NCBI GenBank assembly: GCA_000961805.1
Contig: LADV01000245.1
Coordinates: 1-16,957 of the forward strand
Source of the DNA: Peptococcaceae bacterium BRH_c23
Lineage (GTDB): Bacteria; Bacillota_B; Desulfitobacteriia; Desulfitobacteriales; Desulfitobacteriaceae
Length of the DNA stretch: 16,957 nucleotides
Reading direction: 5' to 3'
A model generated the notes under the pieces. That model was not told where the DNA came from, searched no databases, and was given only the letters and a program-made list of their open reading frames with translations. Numbering within the stretch: position 1 is the stretch's first letter; every line of letters begins with the position of its first letter. A program made the position numbers and the translations under genes. Positions 1-7,419 of the stretch are shown here, piece after piece.

Positions 1-528
1 GGGATCAACGAACACTTTAATCGAGAGTCCATTCCAGACTAAGGTCTTATTTCGGAACTTGATACCGGCTGAATTCGTTTTACCTTCCAAGCTTTGCAAT
101 TCGCCATACTTTTTGAAGTGTATCGTTTTGGCAGTATGATAGATCTTCCCTTTAAAGGCTTCAAAGCAGCGCGTGGCAATTTTTTGGACAGTGTGAGAAT
201 CTAAATTTTTCTTAAAGTGATGCTACATTGGCTTAACAAACTGGTGTAGTGAATACTCGGTCAATCGGTACTTCCTGTTTAACTCTTGCAGTACTAGATT
301 GCGGGTTGTCTCCGTTTTTGGCATTTTTTGTGCACTCTGGTACTCTTTACTCTCAACCATTAAGCGATACCGCTTATTAAGTTCATTGAGACAGGCATTA
401 TAGATTCTTCTACCGATATCTAAGCGCTTATCCAGGATATCCTCTTGATATAGTTCAGGATCGAGCTTAAGAGTTAGCACAAAATTCGGCTTTAGTTCCT
501 CTTTGATTTTTTTCGTTCGTTTAGCCAT
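1..528 (-). pseudogene. TnpB/OrfB-type IS200/IS605 transposase, N-terminal part, with in-frame stop
   Basis: This is the N-terminal third of an OrfB/TnpB-like protein (RNA-guided nuclease or accessory protein of IS200/IS605-type elements), read leftwards and running off the window edge. The start is taken as ATG at 526-528 (MAKRTKK), because the purine-rich AAGGTGGTGA at 534-543 sits just upstream; the GTG codons further out lie inside that site. Reading is open for about 101 codons, then meets TAG at 223-225. The same frame stays open from there to base 1 with family-like sequence (FKKNLDSHTVQKIATRCF, then a Lys-rich stretch), so only one codon breaks it. From memory of relatives, Gln stands at about this place, so a single C-to-T change would explain the stop. 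The catalytic RuvC part lies outside the window. Family assignment rests on recalled similarity. Confidence 0.72.
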
Positions 529-684
529 TGTAGTCACCACCTTTATACGTGGTTTGGTTTACTGAATAGTGCTGTATTGTTTCTTCGGATTGAGATATAC
601 AATTCCTTCTTATGCGTGTACTTATCGGTTATTAGATAGTTTACCTTTTTGTCTAATTATACCATATTATGATTCCAGTGCAGA
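529..684. other. Upstream flank of the TnpB-like gene; no gene seen
   Basis: This AT-rich stretch holds the TnpB-like ribosome binding site (534-543, minus strand) and presumably the left end of that IS element, although I cannot place the IS boundary. Its last bases form the 5' flank of the group II intron composite, which begins with GTGCGCC at 685. No coding sequence resembling a reverse transcriptase is seen here, which matters for interpreting the intron composite. Confidence 0.4.
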
Positions 685-968
685 GTGCGCCAGATGATGG
701 TGTGTGATTTAGGAGGTGGAAACCCTCCCCGGAAAGGATTAGCTATCCACCGGTAGCGAGTTTTGGGATGCGAGGAGTAATCCTTGTCGTTAAGCGTAAA
801 CAGTTAGGCAACAGGCCTGTAATGTGATTGAGCCCCGTTATGAATCTTAAAATGGAGAGGCTGACAGTTTTTTTTGCACACTGGAAGGCAAAATTTTCAT
901 AAACGTTAAAGCGAGTTTATGGAAACTCTCCCGGGGTCTGAGAGCCAGGCATGAGGCACAATGATCAC
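685..968 (+). ncRNA. Group II intron 5' ribozyme segment (domain I remnant)
   Basis: It begins GTGCGCCAGATGATGGTGTG, fitting the conserved GUGYG start of bacterial group II introns, and continues with structured purine-rich non-coding sequence typical of domain I. The upstream flank does not encode YADD, so this 5' part more likely belongs to the outer intron B than to the inner intron A; that is inference. It changes into protein-coding sequence near 969-975, where a maturase fragment begins. That junction probably marks the internal deletion. Confidence 0.6.
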
Positions 969-1271
969 ATGCGGCAAACCATTCGACAGTGGAGGATACA
1001 TCTGAAACCAGGCTTAAAGTTAGAGGATATCGCTCGTGAGGTAAATCCAGTTCTACAAGGATGGATTAACTATTACGGACGCTTTTACAAATCCCAAATG
1101 TACCCAGTACTGCGGCACATGAACAATGCTTTGGTTCAATGGGCTAGGAGAAAATACAAAAAGCTGGAAATCCATAAGACAAGGGCGGAAAACTTTTTGG
1201 GAAACATAGCCAAGCGAGAACCCAAACTTTTCGTCCATTGGAAGATGGGAATCAAGCCAACGGCTGGATGA
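969..1271 (+). pseudogene. Group II intron-encoded protein (intron A), C-terminal maturase fragment
   Basis: This is the C-terminal maturase (domain X) end of a group II intron reverse transcriptase/maturase. The visible signature is NPVLQGWINYYGRFYKS, then PVLRHMNNALVQWARRKYKK, and a terminal REPKLFVHWKMG. About 100 residues remain of a protein normally around 420 or more; the RT palm and fingers are gone. The fragment starts abruptly beside ribozyme domain I sequence, with no ribosome binding site of its own, so it is a deletion relic. The stop at 1269-1271 is followed immediately by domain V of the same intron, the normal gene-to-ribozyme layout. The 117-residue minus-strand ORF across this stretch is a shadow. 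Confidence 0.85.
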
Positions 1272-1274
1272 TGG

Positions 1275-1349
1275 GAGCCGTGATGAGCTGAGAGGTTCAA
1301 GTCCGGTTCTGAGAGGGCCTGGGCGGTGTGATTCCCCCGGGCTACTCAC
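1275..1349 (+). ncRNA. Group II intron A domains V and VI, 3' end
   Basis: A domain V-like hairpin runs 1275-1310: GAGCCG on the 5' side and CCGGTTCT on the 3' side. A GC-rich domain VI-like hairpin follows, ending in CTACTCAC. The predicted 3' splice junction is after 1349, and the next codon is the CTT of intron B's reverse transcriptase. Domain V is 36 nt here against the usual 34, so it may be slightly degenerate. Confidence 0.7.
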
Positions 1350-1916
1350 CTTATTTGCTGTTTTCAATACGAGGATGATGCCAAGAGGTACTATAGAGCA
1401 CTGCAAAATAGACTAGGGAAATTTGGACTAGAGCTAGCTGATGATAAGACTAAGATAATAGCATTCGGTAAAAACAGCTTGGACGTTGAAGAAGGACAAA
1501 TAAAACCAGGTACCTTTGATTTTGTTGGGCTCACTCACTATTGCGGTAAAAGCAAAATGGGAAAGTTTAGAGTTAAGCGTAAAACCAGCAAAAAGAAATA
1601 CCGGGCAAGTCTATTGAAAGTAAAAAAGTGGGTGAAGGTGAACAGGAACATGCCAGGCCGTGAACTTATGGATGCCCTAAGAGTAAAACTGAATGGGTAT
1701 TTCAGGTACTATGGTGTGACAGACAACTTCAGTTCATTAGGAAAATTTCTTCGAGAAGTGACGAAACTATTATATAACTGGTTAAATCGTCGCAGCCAAA
1801 GAAAGAGTTTCACACGGGAACAATTTAAAGAATTTCTAAAGAGAAACCCGTTGCCATCACCTAAAATATATGTGAATATTTTTCAGCTAAGGTTTCCTAT
1901 TACTTGGTGTAAATGA
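1350..1916 (+). pseudogene. Group II intron-encoded reverse transcriptase/maturase (intron B), C-terminal part
   Basis: The frame is open from 1332 and makes sense from 1350. LICCFQYEDDAKRYYRALQ follows directly on where YADD should be, then comes FGLELADDKTKIIAFG (RT motifs after the catalytic Asp pair), FDFVGLTHYCGKS, and a thumb/maturase region with NGYFRYYGVTDN. It ends after RFPITWCK with TGA at 1914-1916. The polymerase half, including the catalytic Asp residues, is missing because the intron A remnant replaces it. It differs clearly in sequence from the IEP remnant of intron A, so two separate introns are involved. There is no start codon or ribosome binding site at the true beginning of the fragment; it is a pseudogene. 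Confidence 0.85.
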
Positions 1917-1925
1917 TAGTTTGAG

Positions 1926-1997
1926 GAGCCGTATACCTAAATTGGGTACGTACGGTTCTGTAGAGGGGCAGGGGTCGCGAGGCCCCGTCTACTCGAC
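1926..1997 (+). ncRNA. Group II intron B domains V and VI, 3' end
   Basis: Domain V is a canonical 34-nt hairpin at 1926-1959, with GAGCCGTA paired to TACGGTTC and an inner TACC/GGTA stem. A domain VI-like stem (GGGGC/GCCCC) and the 3' terminus CTACTCGAC follow. The likely junction is after 1997. This is the better preserved of the two ribozyme 3' ends. Confidence 0.8.
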
Positions 1998-2150
1998 AAC
2001 CCCCTGATTTTTTAGTCAAAAGCAGGAATTCACAGTCTAACCAATACTGGAGACGAGGATATGTCGTGTTTTGTGATACTCGCTCCAAATCCCTCGCCTA
2101 TGTATTCGATAGAAGTTTAATCGTAAATAGCGAAATCATGAATATTACGA

Positions 2151-2186
2151 GGCACCTACTGACAAAATGTCAGCAGGTGCCTTTTT
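2151..2186 (+). promoter_or_regulatory. Long dyad with T-tract: putative activator site UAS1 and/or terminator hairpin
   Basis: GGCACCTACTGACA and TGTCAGCAGGTGCC flank an AAA centre (2151-2181), a 14-bp stem with one A/C mismatch, followed by TTTTT at 2182-2186. Alone it would read as a strong intrinsic terminator. However, its core TGACAAAATGTCA (2160-2172) recurs as its exact reverse complement at 2203-2215, and no gene ends nearby on the plus strand that would need a terminator. Its centre lies about 112 bp upstream of the -24 element, a usual place for a sigma-54 activator site. I favour the operator reading; both may be true. Confidence 0.6.
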
Positions 2187-2202
2187 GTCACGCAATAAAC
2201 AG

Positions 2203-2215
2203 TGACATTTTGTCA
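2203..2215. promoter_or_regulatory. Putative activator site UAS2 (TGACA-N3-TGTCA)
   Basis: TGACATTTTGTCA is the exact reverse complement of the core of the upstream dyad at 2160-2172. The two centres are 43 bp apart, about four helical turns, so they would face the same side of the DNA. UAS2 is centred about 70 bp upstream of the -24 element. An extra half-site TGTCA lies at 2186-2190. The obvious candidate ligand is the NtrC-family protein encoded at 10909-12294; that link is inference. Confidence 0.6.
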
Positions 2216-2276
2216 CCATTACAGTTCGCAAAGACTGCAAGTAGCGCTGTGATACCGTTTCCACTTGGACGATATT

Positions 2277-2293
2277 CTGGCGCGATTATTGCA
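2277..2293 (+). promoter_or_regulatory. Sigma-54 (-24/-12) promoter of the molybdoenzyme operon
   Basis: CTGGCGCG-ATTA-TTGCA matches the sigma-54 consensus (YTGGCACG-N4-TTGCA) at all but one position, with the invariant GG at 2279-2280 and GC at 2291-2292 in correct spacing. Transcription should start near 2304. That leaves room for the ribosome binding site at 2316-2325 and the ATG at 2332, and it argues against translation starting at the ATG at 2311. The only candidate activator in the window is the NtrC-family protein at 10909-12294. Confidence 0.85.
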
Positions 2294-2331
2294 TATTAGT
2301 TAAGAATATTATGATAAAAGGAGTGAAAAGA

Positions 2332-3009
2332 ATGAAAACGGCTAACGCAGCAGAACAAACAGGTGATAAGAAAAAGACACCACGTTGGGCGATGGTCATC
2401 GATCTTAAGAAATGCATCGGATGTGACACCTGTACTGTTTCCTGCAAAGCAGAAAACCGGACCCCGCCTGGAGTAACCTACAACGTCGTCATCCAAAACG
2501 AGATCGGGACATATCCTAACGTCGCTCTTGTAAACCTGCCCCGCCCCTGCATGCAGTGTGACCGCCCGGCTTGTGCTCAAGTTTGTCCGGTCAAGGCCAC
2601 TTATAAAATGGAAAACGGGATTACCGCGATTGACTACGATCGCTGTATCGGGTGCCGCTACTGTGTGGTTGCCTGCCCGTATGGAGCCCGCTATGTTGAT
2701 TTCGGTGAGGATTATTCTCAGGAGATGCTGGCTGCCAATGAGATCCAGTCTCCCGAATACGGTGTGGATAGGGGCAAACGGGAAAAAGGAAAATCCCCAA
2801 TAAACAATGTCCGCAAATGCACCTTTTGCCTGCACCGGCTGGAACGGGGCGAGGAGCCGGCCTGTGTGGAAACCTGTGTCGGTGACGCTCGTTTCTTTGG
2901 AGATTTAAGTGACCCGGACAGTGTCGTTTCCAAACTGGCAGCCAGCCCCCGCGCTTTCCGCCTTAAAGAAGAACTAAACACCGGACCAAGAGTTATTTAT
3001 CTTAAATAG
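2332..3009 (+). CDS. Four-cluster 4Fe-4S ferredoxin-type electron transfer subunit (TtrB/PsrB/DmsB-like)
   Basis: This 225-residue subunit would pass electrons from the membrane partner to the molybdenum subunit. Four Cys clusters are visible: CIGCDTCTVSC (Cys28, 31, 34, 38), CMQCDRPACAQVCP, CIGCRYCVVACP and CTFCLHRLERGEEPACVETC, the standard DmsB/PsrB/NrfC pattern for four [4Fe-4S] clusters. No signal peptide is seen; such subunits normally cross the membrane with the Tat-exported catalytic partner. I chose ATG 2332, not 2311, because AAAAGGAGTG (2316-2325) is correctly spaced only for the former and the sigma-54 start lies near 2304. It is the first gene of a three-gene operon, 18 bp ahead of the NrfD gene. 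The B-C-A order matches ttrBCA. Family is certain; the exact subtype is not. Confidence 0.93.
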   Translation: MKTANAAEQTGDKKKTPRWAMVIDLKKCIGCDTCTVSCKAENRTPPGVTYNVVIQNEIGTYPNVALVNLPRPCMQCDRPACAQVCPVKATYKMENGITAIDYDRCIGCRYCVVACPYGARYVDFGEDYSQEMLAANEIQSPEYGVDRGKREKGKSPINNVRKCTFCLHRLERGEEPACVETCVGDARFFGDLSDPDSVVSKLAASPRAFRLKEELNTGPRVIYLK

Positions 3010-3027
3010 GAAGAGAGGGTAAAAAAC

Positions 3028-4317
3028 ATGTCTGAACATAGTCAGAAGTCCAAGCGCTCAACTCTTTGGTATGCATTTTTGATTCTGCTGATGGTCGCAG
3101 GTGCGGTTGCTGTTTTTATCAGGGCAAAAGAGGGCTTGATTGTTACAAATCTTACCAGCACCGCACCTTGGGGAACTTGGGTTGCCTTCTATATTTATTT
3201 TGTCGGTATGAGTGCCGGAGCCTTTCTCCTGTCAACCTTAATCTACGTGTTTGGCATGGAACAGTACGAGAAAATCGGAAAAGATGCCCTTCTGGTTGCC
3301 ATCTTAAGTATGGTGCTGGCCATGGCTTTTATTCTGGTTGATTTGGGCCATATGGAACGATTTTGGCACACCCTTTGGTATATGAACTGGACGAGTGTTC
3401 TCGCTTATGAGGTGCGTTTCTACGTCCTCTATATCGTACTTTTGTTTTCGGAACTCTATTTTGCCATGCGCATCCATTTGATTAAAGCATCCTCCTTGAA
3501 TGACTGGAAAGGCAAAATAGCCAAATTCCTTTCCTTCGGCAGCAAAGATACCTCTGAAAGATCAATACAGCATGATCATAAAGTGCTCAAAATCCTGGGC
3601 ACCATTGGACTTCCGGTTGCGATCTTCGGAGTTCACGGAGGAACCGGTGCTCTCTTTGCAGTTGCTAAGGCTCGTCCCTTCTTGAATTCGGCGTTATTCC
3701 CTGTTATCTTTGTTGTCTCTGCCCTTGTCTCAGGTACTGCCCTCTTGATCGCTTTTTATGTCATCAGGAATAAAGTTTCAGGAAATCCGGTTGATCAGAA
3801 GATGGTTAAATCCCTGGCCGGGTTATTGGCGCTCTTTCTGTTTATCGATGTTGGTTTAGAGTTTTATGAATTTTTAATTGGAGCTTATGGCTTAGAACAT
3901 GAGGAGTTAGCAACTATAACAACAATGATTAAAAGTGATTTTTCCTGGTCGTTTTGGGTTGTACAAATGTTTATTGGCGTAGTTGTCCCCCTCTTCTTGA
4001 TTTTTGCCAGGAAAACCAAAGAATCGGTCAATGCCATTGCTGCAGCGGCAATTATGGTGGTAATCGGCATTCTCGGCGTGCGTTTTAATATTGTGCTGCC
4101 GGCTTTGATCGTACCGGTAATGACTGGATTGCCTGAAGGATATTATTACCCGACCTGGATTGAGATCTTAAGCAGCAGCGGGATTATCGCTATGGGCCTT
4201 TTCCTCTATACCCTGGCGGTTACAGTCTTGCCGATTCACACAGAATCAAGCCAAGTCTCATCAAACCATCTTACTTTCGACCATCGGACAACTGGAAGGA
4301 GTGAAGAAACTATATGA
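3028..4317 (+). CDS. NrfD/PsrC/TtrC-like integral membrane subunit (quinol-oxidising anchor)
   Basis: This 429-residue, strongly hydrophobic protein has roughly nine or ten membrane segments, the first near residues 13-30. It is of the NrfD family, which anchors complex iron-sulfur molybdoenzymes and exchanges electrons with menaquinol. The region NLTSTAPWGTWVAFYIYFVG followed by MSAGAFLLST is typical of the family's N-terminal part, and no haem-ligand or cytochrome motif is present. GAGAGGG at 3013-3019 is its ribosome binding site. Its TGA overlaps the ATG of the catalytic subunit gene (ATGA), showing tight translational coupling. A soluble loop near residues 155-190 (Lys/Ser/Asp/His-rich) is probably cytoplasmic. 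Function in this complex is from family knowledge and context. Confidence 0.92.
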   Translation: MSEHSQKSKRSTLWYAFLILLMVAGAVAVFIRAKEGLIVTNLTSTAPWGTWVAFYIYFVGMSAGAFLLSTLIYVFGMEQYEKIGKDALLVAILSMVLAMAFILVDLGHMERFWHTLWYMNWTSVLAYEVRFYVLYIVLLFSELYFAMRIHLIKASSLNDWKGKIAKFLSFGSKDTSERSIQHDHKVLKILGTIGLPVAIFGVHGGTGALFAVAKARPFLNSALFPVIFVVSALVSGTALLIAFYVIRNKVSGNPVDQKMVKSLAGLLALFLFIDVGLEFYEFLIGAYGLEHEELATITTMIKSDFSWSFWVVQMFIGVVVPLFLIFARKTKESVNAIAAAAIMVVIGILGVRFNIVLPALIVPVMTGLPEGYYYPTWIEILSSSGIIAMGLFLYTLAVTVLPIHTESSQVSSNHLTFDHRTTGRSEETI

Positions 4318-7300
4318 ACTCAAAGGGAAACAAGCAAATAAAGTTTACACGGCGGAGTTTTCTCAAGGGTGGTGCAGCTCTGGGAGGGATCTCGCTGTTA
4401 TCTCCCATGTTGGCAATAGGGTCTCCTCAAGAGGGTGCATGGCTGGATGATCCGTATGGAACAGGCCATGACAATCAGGATTATGGCGCTGAAAATGTGA
4501 TTTATTCTCTATGTCAACAATGTAATACTTTTTGTACGATTAAAGCCATCGTAATTCCTCAAAAAGGGGACGGGCCTCATACATCGATTGTCCGGAAAAT
4601 TGCCGGTAATCCGTATAGTCCGTTGACAATGCAGCCTTTTGGCCAGATCCCTTATAAAACATCGGTCAAAGCGGCTGCTAAAGGGAAAGAAAATGTGGCC
4701 AAAGATGGCCGTGGTTTCCGGGGTGGTCGTACTTGCCTGAAAGGACAAGCAGGGATTCAAACGGCTTATGATGCGTTCCGGGTGCAAAAACCTCTGAAAA
4801 GAGTCGGGCCCCGGGGGAACGGCAAATGGCAGAGTATTTCCTGGGAGCAAGCCATCAAGGAAATAGTCAATGGCGGTGACTTAGGCACTCCCGGGACTAA
4901 GCAGTCTTGGGCTTATATTCCTGAGAAGCCGGTAATGGGTGACTGGGAAAAAGTTAAAAAAGGAGAAATAAGCCAGGAGGATTTTGATAAAAAGTATCAA
5001 GATGTGCTCATTGATACCAAGCATCCGGATTTCGGCCCTAAGTCCAATCAATTGGTGTTTTTAGCCGGAGACCGCACATCGTTTTTTATTGATCGCCTGT
5101 GGAATCAAACCTTTGGCAGTGCAAATGCCTTTAACCATGGAGGATACTGTGGTATGAGCGGAGTGATTGCGAATGTTCGCTCTTTTACCTCACCTAGCCC
5201 AAAAAAGCGGATGTACGGGGATATTGACCACTCGCAATTTCACATTGTTTGGGGTACAGATCCCCTGGTTGCTAATAAAGGGCCGACTTGGTTAGCTCCC
5301 AAATATATGAACGCTTTACAACGAGGCATGAAGTTGGCCGTCATTGACCCCAGAATGAGTCGTATTGCTGAAAAGGCCCAGGCATGGGTTCCGATCAAAC
5401 CGGGAACAGATGCCGCCTTCGCTTTCGGGATGGCACGCTGGATCATCGAAAACAACCGTTATGATGCCCGTTATTTACAGAATCCAAACATTGAGGCGGC
5501 AGCCCTGGACAAAGAGCCCACCTGGAGTGACGCAACCTTCCTCGTGGCAATCAGTGAAAAAGGGAAACCGAAACTCAGAGCGAAAGTTCTGGGAATTGGA
5601 AATGAAAAACAATTTGTCGTAATCGAAAACGGACAAGCGGTTCCGGCGGATAAGTCAGCCGAAGGCCAACTGGAAGTGGATATGACGCTCAATGGAATCC
5701 AAGTCAAATCTGCATTTACCCTTTTTAAAGAAAGGGTGATGGAGAAGACGATTGAAGAGTATGCCAAGATCTGTGAAGTTGAGCCTCAGCAAATTATTGA
5801 ACTTGCTAAAGAATTCACTTCCCATGGTAAAAAGGCTTCAATCACCTCTTATCGCGGTCCGGCCATGCGCGTAAACGGTTATTACAATATTAGAGCGATC
5901 AATATGCTTAATCATTTGATCGGCAACTATGATTGGAAAGGCGGCAGCATTTCCGCAGGAGCCAACTTCAAACCCTTAGACGGCCGTTATAAGCTAAATC
6001 AAGTGCCAAAAGCTCATAATGCTTGGGGTTTGAAACTCGTCAGGGAAAAGGCCGTTTATGAGAAGAGTTCTCTTTTTTCCAAAGATGGCTACCCGACCAA
6101 ACGTCCCTGGTTTGTCTTGGGCGGTAACCTTATTCATGAGGTCTTGCCGAGTGCTTCTGATCAGTATCCGTATGGCATTAAAGCTCTTTTCATTCACCGT
6201 ACTTCTCCCATTATGTCCTCACCGGGAGGAGGAAAACAGGTTGAGATTCTCAAAGACACCAAAGCCATTCCCTTGTTGGTTTGCTCAGACATTGTAATCG
6301 GTGAGACATCGATGTACGCGGATTATATTTTGCCCGATATCACCTATCTCGAGCGCTGGGGGCTGGAATCAATTTACCCGAACCAGGAACTTAAATTAAC
6401 TCAGATTCAACAACCGATCACTAGGGTATACCCGGAAACCCGTCCGGCTGAAGATACTTTCATCGAGATTGCCAAGCAGATGGGACTGCCTGGTGTTGGG
6501 GAAAATGCTTTTTCCGACGGAAGTTCCCTCTACCGGGCCGAAGACTTCTACCTGAAGGCCGTAGCCAATATTGCTTTCGCTGGCGAAGCAGTGCCTGATG
6601 CCGATGCTGAGGAAATAACAATATTTGAAACAGCCAGAAAGCAAGCCTTGGGTACGTTTTTCGACTTGGCTGCCTGGAAAAAGGCCGTAAAGCCCGAAGA
6701 GTGGGCAAAGGTAGTTTATGTGCTGAACCGGGGCGGCCGCTTTGAAGCATTTGGCCAAGGGTATGAAGGAGATTATATTAAATATAAACTTGCGGCAGAA
6801 GCAGACTTTTATGATGAAGTAGCAGCTAGAGCCAAAAATTCATTCACCGGCAAACCTTTCGACGGGCTGCCCAAAATCACCGGAGTGACTTTCTATAACG
6901 GAAAAGAAGTTCCTACGGACGGTTATCCTCTTACATTTATTAACTGGAAGTCTCGCAATATCGGGACTCATCGCGGGATTGTTTCCGCCTGGTTAAGGGA
7001 GATTGAAGGAGAAAATTTGCTCTGGATCAATCCTGTCGATGCTCAGACCAGAGGCTTAAAGAATGGAGATAAAGTAAAAATTAAATCTCCCAGCCATGAA
7101 GTGACAGGGTCGGTTTTGGTTACGGAAAGGATTAGGCCTGGTGTGGTTGGAACACCCTATAATTACGGTCACTTTGCCTATGGTTCCCGGCCGGTGGAGA
7201 TTGACAACAAGATGATTGAGGGAGTAAAACCCTACGGTCACACCAATTGGGTTGCCGGCATGCCACGGACTGGTTATGCCAAAGGCCGTGATACCGGTTT

Positions 7301-7415
7301 TTCAGCCAATGATTTGTTACAATTGGATATTTCCTATAAAAATGCGGGAATGGTGGACCCCATTGGCGGCGGTGCCGCCCAACTGGATACCAGAGTGGAA
7401 GTCAGCAAGATTTAG
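4314..7415 (+). CDS. Tat-exported molybdopterin oxidoreductase catalytic subunit (TtrA-like, DMSO reductase family)
   Basis: This is the 1033-residue catalytic subunit of a complex iron-sulfur molybdoenzyme. The N-terminus carries a twin-arginine signal (TRRSFLKGG, Arg13-Arg14, then a hydrophobic run to about residue 35), so it should act outside the membrane. A [4Fe-4S] site follows: Cys67, Cys70, Cys74 and Cys141, the last in CLKGQ with the usual Lys. Cys279 in NHGGYCGMSG is at the place of the molybdenum ligand. The C-terminal end (from about residue 880, INWKSRNIGTHRG onward) is a molybdopterin dinucleotide-binding domain. Length, the Cys ligand, the long insert between about residues 190 and 240, and the B-C-A gene order suggest tetrathionate reductase or a relative (selenate, polysulfide or thiosulfate reductase). 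AAGGAG at 4296-4301 precedes the start. No TorD-like chaperone gene is in the window. Family is certain, substrate inferred. Confidence 0.92.
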   Translation: MNSKGNKQIKFTRRSFLKGGAALGGISLLSPMLAIGSPQEGAWLDDPYGTGHDNQDYGAENVIYSLCQQCNTFCTIKAIVIPQKGDGPHTSIVRKIAGNPYSPLTMQPFGQIPYKTSVKAAAKGKENVAKDGRGFRGGRTCLKGQAGIQTAYDAFRVQKPLKRVGPRGNGKWQSISWEQAIKEIVNGGDLGTPGTKQSWAYIPEKPVMGDWEKVKKGEISQEDFDKKYQDVLIDTKHPDFGPKSNQLVFLAGDRTSFFIDRLWNQTFGSANAFNHGGYCGMSGVIANVRSFTSPSPKKRMYGDIDHSQFHIVWGTDPLVANKGPTWLAPKYMNALQRGMKLAVIDPRMSRIAEKAQAWVPIKPGTDAAFAFGMARWIIENNRYDARYLQNPNIEAAALDKEPTWSDATFLVAISEKGKPKLRAKVLGIGNEKQFVVIENGQAVPADKSAEGQLEVDMTLNGIQVKSAFTLFKERVMEKTIEEYAKICEVEPQQIIELAKEFTSHGKKASITSYRGPAMRVNGYYNIRAINMLNHLIGNYDWKGGSISAGANFKPLDGRYKLNQVPKAHNAWGLKLVREKAVYEKSSLFSKDGYPTKRPWFVLGGNLIHEVLPSASDQYPYGIKALFIHRTSPIMSSPGGGKQVEILKDTKAIPLLVCSDIVIGETSMYADYILPDITYLERWGLESIYPNQELKLTQIQQPITRVYPETRPAEDTFIEIAKQMGLPGVGENAFSDGSSLYRAEDFYLKAVANIAFAGEAVPDADAEEITIFETARKQALGTFFDLAAWKKAVKPEEWAKVVYVLNRGGRFEAFGQGYEGDYIKYKLAAEADFYDEVAARAKNSFTGKPFDGLPKITGVTFYNGKEVPTDGYPLTFINWKSRNIGTHRGIVSAWLREIEGENLLWINPVDAQTRGLKNGDKVKIKSPSHEVTGSVLVTERIRPGVVGTPYNYGHFAYGSRPVEIDNKMIEGVKPYGHTNWVAGMPRTGYAKGRDTGFSANDLLQLDISYKNAGMVDPIGGGAAQLDTRVEVSKI

Positions 7416-7419
7416 TAAT

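Larger units (their letters stand above)
685..1997 (+). mobile_element. Composite of two degenerate group II introns (nested remnant)
   Basis: The element starts with a group II type 5' end (GTGCGCC at 685) and ends with CTACTCGAC at 1989-1997. Inside are two different intron-encoded protein C-termini and two separate domain V/VI sets (1275-1349 and 1926-1997). The inner 3' end (CTACTCAC, 1342-1349) is followed at once by codons for LICCFQYEDDAK, the residues that normally follow the YADD motif of a group II intron reverse transcriptase. So intron A (inner) had inserted at the YADD codons of intron B (outer). The N-terminal RT part of B and the 5' part of A are missing, most simply by one internal deletion. 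Neither protein can be functional as it stands. Domain assignments are by eye. Confidence 0.75.

Noticed and set aside
1053..1406. 117-residue minus-strand ORF in the intron region
   Set aside because: Antisense to the maturase fragment and domain V/VI; no support as a protein.
2066..2299. 77-residue plus-strand ORF across the regulatory region
   Set aside because: It covers the paired dyads and the sigma-54 promoter, has no ribosome binding site and no recognisable protein features.
2311..2331. Upstream ATG as the start of the ferredoxin subunit
   Set aside because: It would begin only about seven bases after the predicted transcript start and before the ribosome binding site, which fits ATG 2332.
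2296..2835. 179-residue minus-strand ORF opposite the ferredoxin subunit
   Set aside because: Antisense shadow of a gene with clear Cys clusters; no ribosome binding site and an implausible composition.
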